Of a stretch of 64,000 nucleotides of DNA, positions 52,881 to 62,401 are shown one piece after another. Origin of the DNA: Bryobacteraceae bacterium (GTDB taxonomy: Bacteria; Acidobacteriota; Terriglobia; Bryobacterales; Bryobacteraceae); assembly GCA_026002855.1 (NCBI GenBank), contig BPGD01000001.1, positions 1,391,972-1,455,971 on the forward strand. Direction: 5' to 3'. Under the pieces are notes generated by a model. The model was not told the DNA's origin, searched no databases, and saw only the letters and a list, made by a program, of their open reading frames with translations. A program made the position numbers and the translations under genes. Positions within the stretch are counted from its first letter, which is position 1. Every line of letters starts with the position of its first letter.

Positions 52881-54221
52881 ATGAAAACCGAACGACGCAC
52901 TTTTCTTGGCGCGGCGGCGGCCGCAGCCACCGCACGGATGCCGATTCTCGGAGCCAATGACCGGGTGCAGGTGGGCATCGTCGGCCTCGGCGGCCGGGGC
53001 CGGGATCACATCAACTTCTACAATTCCATCGAGGACTGCCGCATCGCCGCGGTCTGCGATGTCAATCAGGCGGCGCGCGAGCGCGCCATCGCGATGATCG
53101 AAAAGGCCAAGGGTTACAAGCCCGCCGAATACGCCGACATGCGGCAGATGTTTGAGTCAAAGGATATCGACGCCGTCTCGCTCCCGTTGCCCAACCACTG
53201 GCACGCGCTGGCCACCATCTGGGCCTGCCAGGCGGGCAAGGACGTTTATGTGGAAAAGCCGGCCAGCCACAACATGTTCGAGAGCCGGAAGATGGTGGAA
53301 GCGGCGCGCAAGTACCGGCGGATGGTGCAGGTCGGCTCGCAGAGCCGTTCCACGCCGCACAAGATGAAGGCGATCGCGCTGCTCCGCGAGGGCGTGATCG
53401 GCAGGGTATACATGGCGCGCGGGCTTTGCTTCCGCCGACGCTTCTCCATTGGCCACACGCCGGACCAGCCGGTGCCGCCAGGCATCGACTGGGACAAGTT
53501 CCTCGGCCCCGCGCAGATGAAACCTTTCAGCGTGAACAAGTTCGAATACAACTGGCACTGGTTCTGGGACACCGGCAACGGCGACATTGGCAACCAGGGC
53601 GTGCACGAAATGGACATCGCGCTGTGGGGACTGGGGCGGAAGGACTATCCGAAGCTCGTCATGGGCAGCGGCGGCAAGTTTCTCTGGCAGGACGACCAGG
53701 AGACTCCGAACACGCAGAACGCCATCTATCACTGGGACGACGGCGAAATGACCTTCGAGGTGCGGAACCTGCCGACGCCGCCCGAAGGGCTCGCGCCCGT
53801 GCGCGGAGCGAACTACGTCGGCAACATCTTTTTCGGCGACAGGGGATTCATGGTGGTCGACCAGGGCGGCTTCGAAGTCTGGCGCAGCACAATGGCCGAC
53901 TTCGTTGGCGCGCGCAGCGCCGGCGCGGGCGGCCGCGACCGCTATGAAAAAGTCCAGGAAGAGAAGGCCACCGGCGATGGAACGGTCGCCCATGTGAAGA
54001 ACTTTCTTGAGGCGGTGAAGTCGCGCGACCACACGAAGCTCAATGCGGACATTGAAATCGGCGCCTGGGCGGCCGACTTCTGCCATCTGGCCAACATCGC
54101 CTACCGGGTGGGCCGCCCGTTGCGCGTGGGCGCCGACGGCCGCTTCATCGGCGATGAGGAAGCCAACCGGCTCTGGACGCGCAACTACCGGCCGCCTTAC
54201 GTGGTGCCCGAGAGGGTCTGA
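52881..54221 (+). CDS. Gfo/Idh/MocA-family oxidoreductase, TAT-exported
   Basis: 446 residues. A twin-arginine signal (ERRTFLGAAAAAATA, about 4-18) precedes a Rossmann domain (VGIVGLGGRGRDHINFY, 31-47) and the family's signature DVYVEKPASHN. Further on, YNWHWFWDTGNGDIGNQGVHEMD gives the substrate-site helix with His. This is the Acidobacteriota/Planctomycetes type that acts on sugars outside the cytoplasm with a tightly bound NAD(P). The substrate is probably a sugar or sugar acid. It is divergent from GH29, with 86 bases between, and is followed by trxB. Confidence 0.9.
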   Translation: MKTERRTFLGAAAAAATARMPILGANDRVQVGIVGLGGRGRDHINFYNSIEDCRIAAVCDVNQAARERAIAMIEKAKGYKPAEYADMRQMFESKDIDAVSLPLPNHWHALATIWACQAGKDVYVEKPASHNMFESRKMVEAARKYRRMVQVGSQSRSTPHKMKAIALLREGVIGRVYMARGLCFRRRFSIGHTPDQPVPPGIDWDKFLGPAQMKPFSVNKFEYNWHWFWDTGNGDIGNQGVHEMDIALWGLGRKDYPKLVMGSGGKFLWQDDQETPNTQNAIYHWDDGEMTFEVRNLPTPPEGLAPVRGANYVGNIFFGDRGFMVVDQGGFEVWRSTMADFVGARSAGAGGRDRYEKVQEEKATGDGTVAHVKNFLEAVKSRDHTKLNADIEIGAWAADFCHLANIAYRVGRPLRVGADGRFIGDEEANRLWTRNYRPPYVVPERV

Positions 54222-54254
54222 CGCGCGGCGACGGCTGAAAGGAATTTTCGGATC

Positions 54255-55178
54255 ATGCGGAATGTCATCATTATCGGGTCTGGTTGTGCCGGAAATACGG
54301 CGGCCATTTATACCGCCCGCGCCGGCCTGAAACCGCTGGTTGTTTCCGGGCATGAGCCCGGCGGGCAGCTCTCCCTGACCACCGAGGTCGAGAATTTCCC
54401 GGGATTTCCCGAAGGAATTCAGGGCCCGGAACTGGTGGAGCGGATGAAAAAGCAGGCCGAGCGCTTCGGGGCCGAATACGTCCAGGGCGTGGTGGAAGAG
54501 GCGGACCTGAAGCAGCGGCCGTTCCGCGTCCGCATCGACGGCCAGTGGGAGGAATGCCGCACGCTGATCATCGCCAGCGGGGCCAGCGCGCGCTGGCTGG
54601 GGCTGCCCAATGAGCAGAAGCTGATCGGCCACGGGGTGAGCTCCTGCGCCACCTGCGACGGATTTTTCTACAAGGGGAAGAAAATCATCGTCGTCGGGGG
54701 CGGAGATACGGCCATGGAGGAAGCGAATTTTCTCACGCGTTTCGGCGAGACGGTGACCATTGTTCACCGCCGGGACGAATTTCGCGCCTCGAAAATCATG
54801 CTCGACCGCTGCCGCGCCAATCCGAAAATCCGCTGGATCACGAGTGCGGTGGTCGTGGACGTCCATGACGTCGAGAAGGGCTACGTCACCGGCGTCACGC
54901 TTCGCAACGTGAAAACCGGCGAGACGTGGATCGAGCCAGTCGACGGCCTGTTCATTGCCATCGGCCACATTCCCAACACGAAGCCGTTTGTCGGCCAGAT
55001 CGAGCTCGACCCCGACGGCTACATCGTCAGCCACGGCGGCGCAAAGACAAGCGTGCCGGGCGTCTTCCATGCGGGCGACGTGCAGGACCGCGTGTACCGC
55101 CAGGCGATCACCGCTGCCGGCGCCGGCTGCATGGCGGCCATCGAGGCCGAGCGGTTCCTCGAAGCGGAGGGCCACTGA
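54255..55178 (+). CDS. trxB: Thioredoxin-disulfide reductase
   Basis: 307 residues. It reduces thioredoxin with NADPH through FAD. The FAD motif is GSGCAGNTAAIYTARAGL (8-25). The redox pair is Cys131 and Cys134 in CATCDGFFYKG. The NADPH motif is GGGDTAMEEANFL, and the C-terminal FAD motif is HAGDVQDRVYRQAITAAGAG. Length is standard. It lies 33 bases after the oxidoreductase and 23 bases before the aminotransferase, so the three are probably co-transcribed. Confidence 0.95.
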   Translation: MRNVIIIGSGCAGNTAAIYTARAGLKPLVVSGHEPGGQLSLTTEVENFPGFPEGIQGPELVERMKKQAERFGAEYVQGVVEEADLKQRPFRVRIDGQWEECRTLIIASGASARWLGLPNEQKLIGHGVSSCATCDGFFYKGKKIIVVGGGDTAMEEANFLTRFGETVTIVHRRDEFRASKIMLDRCRANPKIRWITSAVVVDVHDVEKGYVTGVTLRNVKTGETWIEPVDGLFIAIGHIPNTKPFVGQIELDPDGYIVSHGGAKTSVPGVFHAGDVQDRVYRQAITAAGAGCMAAIEAERFLEAEGH

Positions 55179-55201
55179 GCCCCGGCGGCAGGGACGCGGC
55201 G

Positions 55202-56515
55202 GTGAACCAGCTCGAGTGGCATCTTTCCGAATATGGCCGGCGGAGCGCGGTCCCTTCGCCGGCCAACCGGATGATGGCCGAATTCGCGCGCGATTTCCGC
55301 GACGGCTTTGACATCAACCTGGGTGTCGGCTACGTCAACGAAAAAACAATTCCGTCCCGGCTCTTCGGGGAGGCGATGCAGGCAGTGGCGGCCGGCCGGT
55401 CGCCTTACCGCCAGGCGTTCAACTACGGAGGTCCGGAGGGCTCGCCGAATCTCATCCGTTCCCTGCGGGCATTCATCGCAAGAAGCGGATCCGGCCCGGA
55501 CGCGGCCACGCTCGAGCGCCGGCGGCTGATTATCGGGCCCTGCGGCGCGATGAGCCTGCTCGACGGTTTCGCCGAGGTGTGCGGCCCGGGCATTGTGGTG
55601 ACTTCCGACCCGGGTTATTACATCTACCTGGACGCTCTCGAACGGCGTGGATTCCGCCTGCTGGCGATTCCCGAAGACGGCGACGGCATCCGGACGGACC
55701 TGCTGCGCCGCGCTCTCGGCCGGCTGGGCGACGGAGCGCGGCAGGTCTCGTTCTTTTACGTCATGACCGTCAGCAATCCGACGGGAACCATTCTTTCAAA
55801 CGAACGCCGGCGCGAGGTGCTGCGCATCGCCACCGAGCTTTCGCTGACACAGCGGCGGCGCGTGCCGGTGCTGTTCGACCTTGCCTACGAGTGGCTGGTG
55901 CACGACCCGGCGGTTCCGCGGCGAGAGTCCGTGCTTGGCGAGGACTCCCTCGGCATCGTTTACGAGGCCGGAACGCTGTCGAAGATCCTGGCGCCGGCGC
56001 TCCGGATCGGCTATCTGCTCGGGCCGGACGGCGATCTCATGCAGGCGATGGTGCAGCGCACCAGCGACGCCGGTTTCAGCGCCCCGCTGTTTGTGCAGGA
56101 GATGGCGTCGTGGCTGCTGGATCACCACATCGGCGCGCAGCTTCGCGTAGTGAATGAGGGCTACCGGAAGAAGGCGCTGGCCGTCCGCGAAGGAATCGAC
56201 CGGGAGCTGGGACCCTGGCTGGAATCTGTGACTGGCGGGTCAGCGGGCTTCTATTTCTACGTCGGCTTCCGTAACATCGAGACCTGTCCCGGTTCGCCGT
56301 TCTTCCTGGAACTGGCCCGGGGCGGCAGCGAGCCGCGCGTCGTTTACATCCCGGGGGTGTACTGCGTGGCCCGCGATGGCAGCCTCGGGGGAGTGGCACG
56401 CCGACAGATGCGGATCTCTTACGGCTTCGAGGACACGGAGCGCATCCTGGAAGGACTCGCGCAAATGCGGCGTGCTGCCGAAACCGTCTCCCGGGCAACC
56501 CAGGGCCAGAAGTGA
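55202..56515 (+). CDS. PLP-dependent class I/II aminotransferase (2-aminoadipate-like)
   Basis: 437 residues from GTG 55202, chosen because AGGGACG lies upstream and the longer frame overlaps trxB. Fold type I features are FNYGGPEGSPNLIRSLRAFI, GPCGAMSLLDGFAEV, SDPGYYIYLDALERRGF, TVSNPTGTILSNERRRE, and PLP lysine in EAGTLSKILAPALRIGYL. The C-terminal VARRQMRISYGFED is the usual substrate-Arg region. It resembles the aminoadipate/MocR-type aminotransferases without the GntR domain. The amino donor and product are unknown. It lies between trxB and the O-antigen ligase. Confidence 0.85.
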   Translation: MNQLEWHLSEYGRRSAVPSPANRMMAEFARDFRDGFDINLGVGYVNEKTIPSRLFGEAMQAVAAGRSPYRQAFNYGGPEGSPNLIRSLRAFIARSGSGPDAATLERRRLIIGPCGAMSLLDGFAEVCGPGIVVTSDPGYYIYLDALERRGFRLLAIPEDGDGIRTDLLRRALGRLGDGARQVSFFYVMTVSNPTGTILSNERRREVLRIATELSLTQRRRVPVLFDLAYEWLVHDPAVPRRESVLGEDSLGIVYEAGTLSKILAPALRIGYLLGPDGDLMQAMVQRTSDAGFSAPLFVQEMASWLLDHHIGAQLRVVNEGYRKKALAVREGIDRELGPWLESVTGGSAGFYFYVGFRNIETCPGSPFFLELARGGSEPRVVYIPGVYCVARDGSLGGVARRQMRISYGFEDTERILEGLAQMRRAAETVSRATQGQK

Positions 56516-56569
56516 GACGAAGCCGACCGCTGCCCGCGTGCTAGATTTGAGGGAACAGCACGGCCAGCC

Positions 56570-58003
56570 ATGGGCATCCGGTATCTCATCGTCGTCGCCA
56601 CCGTCGTCGGGCTCTGCATTCTGAGTCCGATCCGGCCGGTGCTGGGGCTCTACGGCTATTACTGGTTCGCGATGATGCGGCCGGACATTCTTGCCTGGGC
56701 GGGCCCGAACCGTTACTCCTTCCTGCTGGCCGCGGTGACGCTGTTCTCGAATACGCCTCGTATCCTGAGGAACCTGCCGCTGGTGGTGTTGAATCCGGTT
56801 CTTCGGACCCTGATGCTTTTTCTGCTGGTGGTGACGTTGTCGGTGATCCTCGCGGTCGACCCGTCTTTGTGCACGGACCGCTACCTCTTTTTCCTGCGTG
56901 TCTTCCTCATGTCGCTGGTGATTCCGCTGATCCTGACGACAGAGGCCGAACTGAAATGGTTCTTCGTCGTTCTGTCCGGCTCGCTTGGCCTGCTGGCGGC
57001 CAAATACGGCATTTACGGAGTGCTTCACGGGGGAGCGGCCTTTTCGGAGGGCTATGGCGGGCTGCTGAGCGACAACAACACGATGGCGCTCGCTTTTGCC
57101 ATGGCGGTTCCGTTGTGTTGGTTTTCCCGGCATCTGGCGCCGTGGAAGATGGCCCGCGCCGGTTTCATGATGGTTGCCGCTCTTGCTCTCGGCGGAGTGG
57201 TCTTCACCCACAGCCGGGGAGGCATTCTTGCCGCGGGCGCAGGGCTAATGCTGATCACGCTGCTTGAAAAACGCAAGCTGCTTACGCTCACGCTGCTGGC
57301 TGCGGCGGGCGCGGGTCTAGCCTATCTGGTGTGGGACAGCCTGTCGAGCCGGATGTCAACCCTGAAAAACCCGGAAACCGAAGCCTCGGCGCGAAGCCGG
57401 ATCATCCTGGCGCAGAGCGCCCCGAAGATATGGCTGGACTATCCGTTCTTCGGCGTGGGATTCACGGAGACCAACCAGCAGCGGCTGATTTTCAAGTACG
57501 TTCCGCCGGAATATGCGGTGGAATATTCCGGCAAGGTTCTGCACAATAACTGGCTCCAGATTCTGGTTGACAGCGGGATTTTTGCGTTTCTTCTTTACGT
57601 GGGGCTGATCGTCAGCGTGACGTTTCGGATGTGGCGGAGGGGAAGGGCGTCTCTCCGCGCGGGAGACATTGAAGGCGCCGCGATTCCCCTGGCGATCGCC
57701 GTTTCCCTGGCGGTTTTCATCGTCGGCTCGACCTTTCTGTCACGGACGACTTTCGACCTCTACTATGTTCTGATCTGCACAGCCGCGGCGTGGACGGAGA
57801 TCCATGAACGCCGGCGCACCCATGCGGTTGCAGGCCCCGGATCTGCACACCTGGCCGCTGCTTCTGCGCTCGCCGAGGCCGGCGCTCCTGTCCCCGTGGC
57901 GGGCGAAGCCTCTCCGGCAGCGGCCCCCAGCAGGTTCGGCTTTGGACGTTTGAGAGAACGGCGCTTGCGCGCAGGCGCGCCGCCCGCAGCACCGAAAGGT
58001 TGA
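56570..58003 (+). CDS. XrtA-associated putative O-glycosylation ligase (O-antigen ligase family)
   Basis: 477 residues with about 11 membrane helices. The N-terminal region (PIRPVLGLYGYYWFAMMRPD) matches the type associated with exosortase A systems. The central periplasmic loop has SARSRIILAQSAPKIWLDYP and FFGVGFTETNQQ, with KVLHNNWLQILVDSGIFAF as the ligase signature. It would transfer a lipid-linked glycan to an acceptor at the outer face of the inner membrane. The last 60 residues are Ala/Pro/Arg-rich and cytoplasmic. The XrtA-type deacetylase is 41 kb away. No exosortase is seen in the window. Confidence 0.82.
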   Translation: MGIRYLIVVATVVGLCILSPIRPVLGLYGYYWFAMMRPDILAWAGPNRYSFLLAAVTLFSNTPRILRNLPLVVLNPVLRTLMLFLLVVTLSVILAVDPSLCTDRYLFFLRVFLMSLVIPLILTTEAELKWFFVVLSGSLGLLAAKYGIYGVLHGGAAFSEGYGGLLSDNNTMALAFAMAVPLCWFSRHLAPWKMARAGFMMVAALALGGVVFTHSRGGILAAGAGLMLITLLEKRKLLTLTLLAAAGAGLAYLVWDSLSSRMSTLKNPETEASARSRIILAQSAPKIWLDYPFFGVGFTETNQQRLIFKYVPPEYAVEYSGKVLHNNWLQILVDSGIFAFLLYVGLIVSVTFRMWRRGRASLRAGDIEGAAIPLAIAVSLAVFIVGSTFLSRTTFDLYYVLICTAAAWTEIHERRRTHAVAGPGSAHLAAASALAEAGAPVPVAGEASPAAAPSRFGFGRLRERRLRAGAPPAAPKG

Positions 58004-58181
58004 GCGAACCACCCAATCGTTCAACGCCGTGGCTGTCCCCGGCCGCAGGCCGCCGCCTGACCCGGCGCTGGACCACATACGAATTAAGGTCGGCGCGGGC
58101 GGCCCGCCGGAGCTGAGGAGAATCTCGTCACCGGTGGCGGGCCGTGCCCGCGCCACGTCGGCCAACAGGGCGGGCAGCCGC
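58004..58181. other. Intergenic region, no gene seen
   Basis: 178 GC-rich bases between the ligase gene and the decayed TonB receptor gene (convergent). Only fragmentary frames are seen. No terminator with a T tract is found. Confidence 0.5.
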
Positions 58182-60234
58182 TCAGAACAGAAAGCGGATG
58201 CCCAACTGGACGATGCGCCGTCCTACCTTTGAATCGGCGAAGCCGAACCGGGGCTTGGTTACGCGCCCGGCCACGTCCATGGTGAGGCGGAGGTTCTGGT
58301 CGTTGTTGACAAAGGAGACGTTCGGGTGGTTTGGCATGTTGTAGGCCGAGAACCGGAGCTGCACGTTCCTGGATTCGCTCCACCGGAAGTTCTTGAACAC
58401 GGATAGGTCCGTGTTCAAGAACCCTGGTCCGCGGAAATACGGCATGACGATGGGCCCGTTGACGCCGAGCTGTCCCTTTTGGCCGGCGATCGGCGGGGCG
58501 AAGCAGGCGGCATTGATGTACTGCTCCGAACCAAGATTGGCGCGCGGATTGCACGCCAGGATTGGGCTAAGAACCCAGGCATCGGTGCCGGTGACCTCCA
58601 TCGAACTCATCGTGTTGTCCGGCCGGATCCTCGACGGCGCCTGGTAGCCGAAGTTATTGCTGGTGTTCTGCCAGTTGTTGACGCCGCTGGTGGCCTGGAC
58701 GATGCCGGAGATCTGCCAGCCGTTGGCGATGCCTTTGGCCAGTGGATTGCCGGTCTTGACCGGATCAGGGATGTTGAGCACATAGCTGGCCGCCAGCACG
58801 TGCGTGCGGTCGAATGAAAACGGACCGTAGTTGTCCTTCATCCTCTCCGGCAGGGCGAGGATCGGGTTGGTGAGAATGCCCATCGCCTTCGACCAGGTAT
58901 AGGTCGGCGTGAAGTTGGACCAGCCCGCCTGCCTGGTGGCAAAGACCTGAAGCGAGTTGTAGTTCGAGCAGGCCCTGTGGCTGGGGACGTTCAGATCCTG
59001 GAAGTTCTTCAGCGGACGGTAGGCGTTGGTGTCGCCGCCAGAATCGTGCGACATCGTCACGATGCGCACGCGGTTGATGTTCTGGTAGCCGCTGTTGATG
59101 AGGTAGTCCGACTTGTTACCCACATAGGAGACTTCCAGCAGTGCGCGTCCCGGCTGCCGCTGGCTGATCGTGAAGCTGTAGCTCTGGACGCGTGGCTGGT
59201 TGTCGTCGCGGCCGTCCACCGCCGTGCCGCCAAAGGCGAGCGAGCCCTGGGTGGCCGTGGCGTCGATCTGCGCCATCGTGAGACCGCAGCACACGGTGGT
59301 GGCGCGGACTCCGGCCGGCATGTCCATGGCATCGGCAGCGAGCTGCGGGTCGTAATAGTAGAACATCCCGTAACCGCCGCGCAGCACGGTCTTGCCTTTG
59401 CCGAAGATATCCCAGGCGAAGCCAAAGCGCGGTGAGTAATCCAGGGCGCGCGTCTGCCAGTCGGCCAGCGGCACGTTCTTTGCTTTCGCGTTTGACAGGA
59501 TGCCGGGCAGTGCGGAGGAAGGCGCGTCCGGATCATGGGCGGACGGCACCCGTGTCGTGATGCCGATGCCGTTGCGCGCCGTCCACGGCTGCATGTGCTG
59601 GATGCGGAGCCCGTACTCGGGTGTGAGGCGCGGCGTGATCTTCCGGCTATCCTGCGCGAAGAAGGCCAGCTCGTTCCACTTGGTGTCGCAGGCAAACTGT
59701 TTGGTGGCCTCCTGGTACCAGATGGGAAGCCCGGTCACATAGTCGGCCGGCACGTTGCCAGTGCTTGAATCCGACCAGGTGTCGAAGATCAGATCGCCGT
59801 TCGAGTTCGCGTTGCCCGGCTGGTTGTTGCGGATGTAGCCGAAGTAGCCGCCGAACTTGATGGTGTGGGTGCCGGTCACTTTGCTCACGGTGTCAGTGAG
59901 CGTGACCAGATGCTTGGTGGCGAACAGGACGGGGTCGAACCCGCCGGTGGTTTACATGCCGGCGGTGGGCGCCGACCAGAGCCAGAAGGCCGGAATCTTG
60001 TCGTTCTGCCTGAAGATGCCCTTGTAGAGAGAGGAAGTCATTCGTCGCGCGGGTCATCTTGTTGTAGTCCTTGTAGGAATTCGCAAAGTCGACGAAGGTG
60101 TAGCCGAAGACGACCTCGTTGGTCAGCGAGGGGGAGAGCACCTTGGTGAAGTTGAACGAAACGCTGTCGGTGCGGTTCTTGCCCTCGATGGGCGTCGGCA
60201 GCAGCACGGCGCCGGCCAGACAGCCACGGCCAGG
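58182..60234 (-). pseudogene. Decayed Oar-like TonB-dependent receptor
   Basis: The C-terminal barrel of an Oar-like receptor, ending GIRFLF with the terminal Phe typical of outer-membrane barrels. From 59888 down to 58182 the frame is open for 568 codons. Upstream there is an in-frame TAA at 59954-59952 and a +1/-1 frameshift near 60040, where KDYNKMTRATN (other frame) continues into SLYKGIFRQNDKIPAF. Homology goes back to PTPIEGKNRTDSVSF near 60200 and then ends: signal peptide, regulatory domain and plug are missing. It abuts the malectin remnant on the opposite strand. It is almost certainly inactive unless the three lesions are sequence errors. Confidence 0.85.
58389..58422. repeat. 15-bp perfect inverted repeat within the decayed receptor gene
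   Basis: GTTCTTGAACACGGA (58389-58403) and TCCGTGTTCAAGAAC (58408-58422) flank TAGG. The arms encode the family motif FLNTDLSVFKN, so the symmetry is produced by codon choice at a conserved site. A stable hairpin would form in RNA or single-stranded DNA. Confidence 0.85.
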
Positions 60235-60840
60235 GTGTGGCGCGACGTGCAACCGGCCGGAGACGGAATGCTGCACCTGGAGTTTGCCCCGCCGGCGAAT
60301 GCGGCCATCCTTTCGGCATTGTCAGTGATGCCCGGCACGCCGGGGCGCCTACGCCCCATTCGCATTGCCGCCCGCGAGGAGCCATCTACGGACACGCAGG
60401 GGCGGCTGTAATCGTCCGACCGGTTCTTCCTCGGCGGGCGGCTGGTGAAGGGGATCGAACCGATCCGAGGGACCGGGGACCCTGAGCTTTATCACGGCGA
60501 GCGCTACGGCCGGCTCACCTATACGATCCCGGTACCGCCCGATTCCACCTATACGACCGTCTTCCACTTCGCCGGAACCTGGTTTGGCCGCCGCATAGGC
60601 GGAGGCGGGGAGGGCAGCCCCCTGTTCGACATCCTGTGCAACGGCCTGCTCCTCGAACGGAACTTCGACGTCTACCGCAGCGCGGGCGGACCGTTCCGTG
60701 TGCTCAGGAAGACCTACCGGGGTCTGAAGCCGACACCGAACGGAAAGCTGGTCTTCCAGCTCGTGCCCAGCCGCAACTACGCGTTCCTGAACGCGCCGGA
60801 AATTCTCGACGAAGCGACCGCGGTGGCCGGCCGGCGTTGA
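60235..60840 (+). pseudogene. Decayed malectin-domain protein
   Basis: C-terminal part of a carbohydrate-binding malectin-type protein. The open frame VWRDVQPAGDGMLHLEFAPP, followed by PIRIAAREEPSTDTQGRL, is cut by TAA at 60409-60411. It then resumes in the same frame as SSDRFFLGGRLVKG, DPELYHGERYGRLTYTIPV, FHFAGTWFG and LPSRNYAFLN-like strands to the stop at 60838-60840. Intact relatives usually have Trp near the place of the TAA. The 5' end is missing and its position is taken by the receptor remnant. A fragment starting at GTG 60445 (131 codons) is open but lacks any signal peptide. Confidence 0.75.
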
Positions 60841-60878
60841 CAAAATAGTTCCGGTTCTGGGTATCAGACTGGTAGAAT
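60837..60878 (+). promoter_or_regulatory. Candidate promoter of the hopanoid gene cluster
   Basis: TTGACA at 60837-60842 is a consensus -35 box. The best -10 choices are TATCAG (60862-60867, spacing 19) or TAGAAT (60873-60878, too far from TTGACA but a better match). It lies 40-80 bases before the hpnJ ATG and overlaps the stop codon of the malectin remnant. Confidence 0.4.
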
Positions 60879-60918
60879 GGAACTTTGGCGGTAGTGTCCA
60901 GATTCGAGGCACGCTTGC

Positions 60919-62394
60919 ATGAGAACTCTTTTCCTGAATCCTCCCTCCTTTGAGGGTTTTGATGGCGGGGCCAGCTCGCGCTGGCCCGCAACCCGCGAAA
61001 TCGAGTCCTGGTGGTATCCGGTGTGGCTGTGTTACCCGGCCGGGATGCTGCCGGACTCGAAGGTGGTCGACGCCCCGCCGCACAGGATCTCGATCCAGCA
61101 GACCGTGGAAATGGCGAAGGATTTCGAGCTGCTGGTGCTGTTTACGTCGACACCCGGCTTCGACGTGGACGTGCGCATGGCCGGGATGATGAAGGACTCG
61201 AATCCGAAGCTGAAGGTCTGCTTCGTGGGGCCGCCCGTTACCGTGGAGCCGGAGAAGGCGCTGGCGCACACGGCCATCGATTTCGTCATCCGCCGCGAGT
61301 TCGACTATCAGATCGTCGACTACGCCAACGGCAAGCCCATCGAAGAGATCCCCGGCGCCAGCTACCGCCGCAACGGCAGCATCGTCCACAATCCGGAGGC
61401 GCCGTATATTGAAAACCTGGACGCGCTGCCGTGGGTGACCAAGGTCTACAAGCGCGATCTCGATTTCCGCCGCTACAATGTGCCGTTCCTGCTGAATCCT
61501 TTCATCAGCCTCTACACCTCGCGCGGCTGTCCGGCCATGTGCACGTTCTGCCTCTGGCCCCAGACGCACTCCGGCCACCGCTGGCGGCTGCGGTCGGTGG
61601 ATGATGTCGTGGCCGAGGTCGCCTGGGCGAAGGAGAATTTCCCTGGCCTGAAGGAGATCTTTTTCGACGACGACACGTTCAACTACAAGGGTGCACGCAC
61701 GATCGAGCTCTGCAAGAAGCTTGCCCCGCTGGGCGTCACCTGGTCCTGCACGAGCCGCGTGACCACGGACTACGACACGCTGGCGGCGATGAAGGATGCC
61801 GGCTGCCGCCTGTTGATCGTCGGCTATGAGTCCGGCGACCCGCAGATCCTGAAGAACATCAAGAAAGGCGCCACGGTTGAGATGGCGCGGCGCTTCACGA
61901 AGAACGCGCACAAGCTGGGGCTCACCATCCATGCCGACTACATCATCGGCCTGCCCGGCGAAACGCACGACTCCATCCGCCGCACGATTGAATTTGCCAA
62001 GGAGCTGGACACAGAGACCATCCAGGTCTCCATTGCTCACCCGTATCCGGGAACGGAATTTTACGACTACGCCCGCAAAAACGGCCTTATCCAGATCGGC
62101 GTCTCGATGACGGACGAGCAGGGGCATCAACTGCCAAACCTCGTGTATCCCGGACTCGACCGCGCCGAGCTGGTCGAGTGGGTGCAGCGTTTCTACGACG
62201 AGTATTACTACCGGCCCAGGGCCGCCTTCCGTGTGGTGGCCAAGGCCGTCGTCAATGGCGACCTGAAGCGCCTTTTCAAGGAGGCCCGCGAGTACCTGAG
62301 CCTGCGCGCCAAGCGCCGCCGGTTCGTGGCCGAACAGAAAAAGCGCCCGGCGGAAGAGCCGGTGCGCGAGGCCGTCACCGCCAGCGGGGACTGA
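60919..62394 (+). CDS. hpnJ: Hopanoid biosynthesis radical SAM protein HpnJ
   Basis: 491 residues. The N-terminal part (LFLNPPSFEGFDGGASSRWP, 4-23) and a cobalamin-binding-like Rossmann domain (about 60-150) precede the radical SAM domain, with the 4Fe-4S cysteines Cys204, Cys208 and Cys211 in RGCPAMCTFCLWPQT. FFDDDTFNYKG and VGYESGDPQILKNIKKG follow. In Burkholderia, HpnJ converts hopanoid-linked glucosamine into the cyclitol ether head group. The residue pattern fits HpnJ along its length. The downstream genes include hpnI and two small transporters. GAGG lies ten bases before ATG 60919. Confidence 0.9.
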   Translation: MRTLFLNPPSFEGFDGGASSRWPATREIESWWYPVWLCYPAGMLPDSKVVDAPPHRISIQQTVEMAKDFELLVLFTSTPGFDVDVRMAGMMKDSNPKLKVCFVGPPVTVEPEKALAHTAIDFVIRREFDYQIVDYANGKPIEEIPGASYRRNGSIVHNPEAPYIENLDALPWVTKVYKRDLDFRRYNVPFLLNPFISLYTSRGCPAMCTFCLWPQTHSGHRWRLRSVDDVVAEVAWAKENFPGLKEIFFDDDTFNYKGARTIELCKKLAPLGVTWSCTSRVTTDYDTLAAMKDAGCRLLIVGYESGDPQILKNIKKGATVEMARRFTKNAHKLGLTIHADYIIGLPGETHDSIRRTIEFAKELDTETIQVSIAHPYPGTEFYDYARKNGLIQIGVSMTDEQGHQLPNLVYPGLDRAELVEWVQRFYDEYYYRPRAAFRVVAKAVVNGDLKRLFKEAREYLSLRAKRRRFVAEQKKRPAEEPVREAVTASGD

Positions 62395-62401
62395 AGCTGC
62401 C

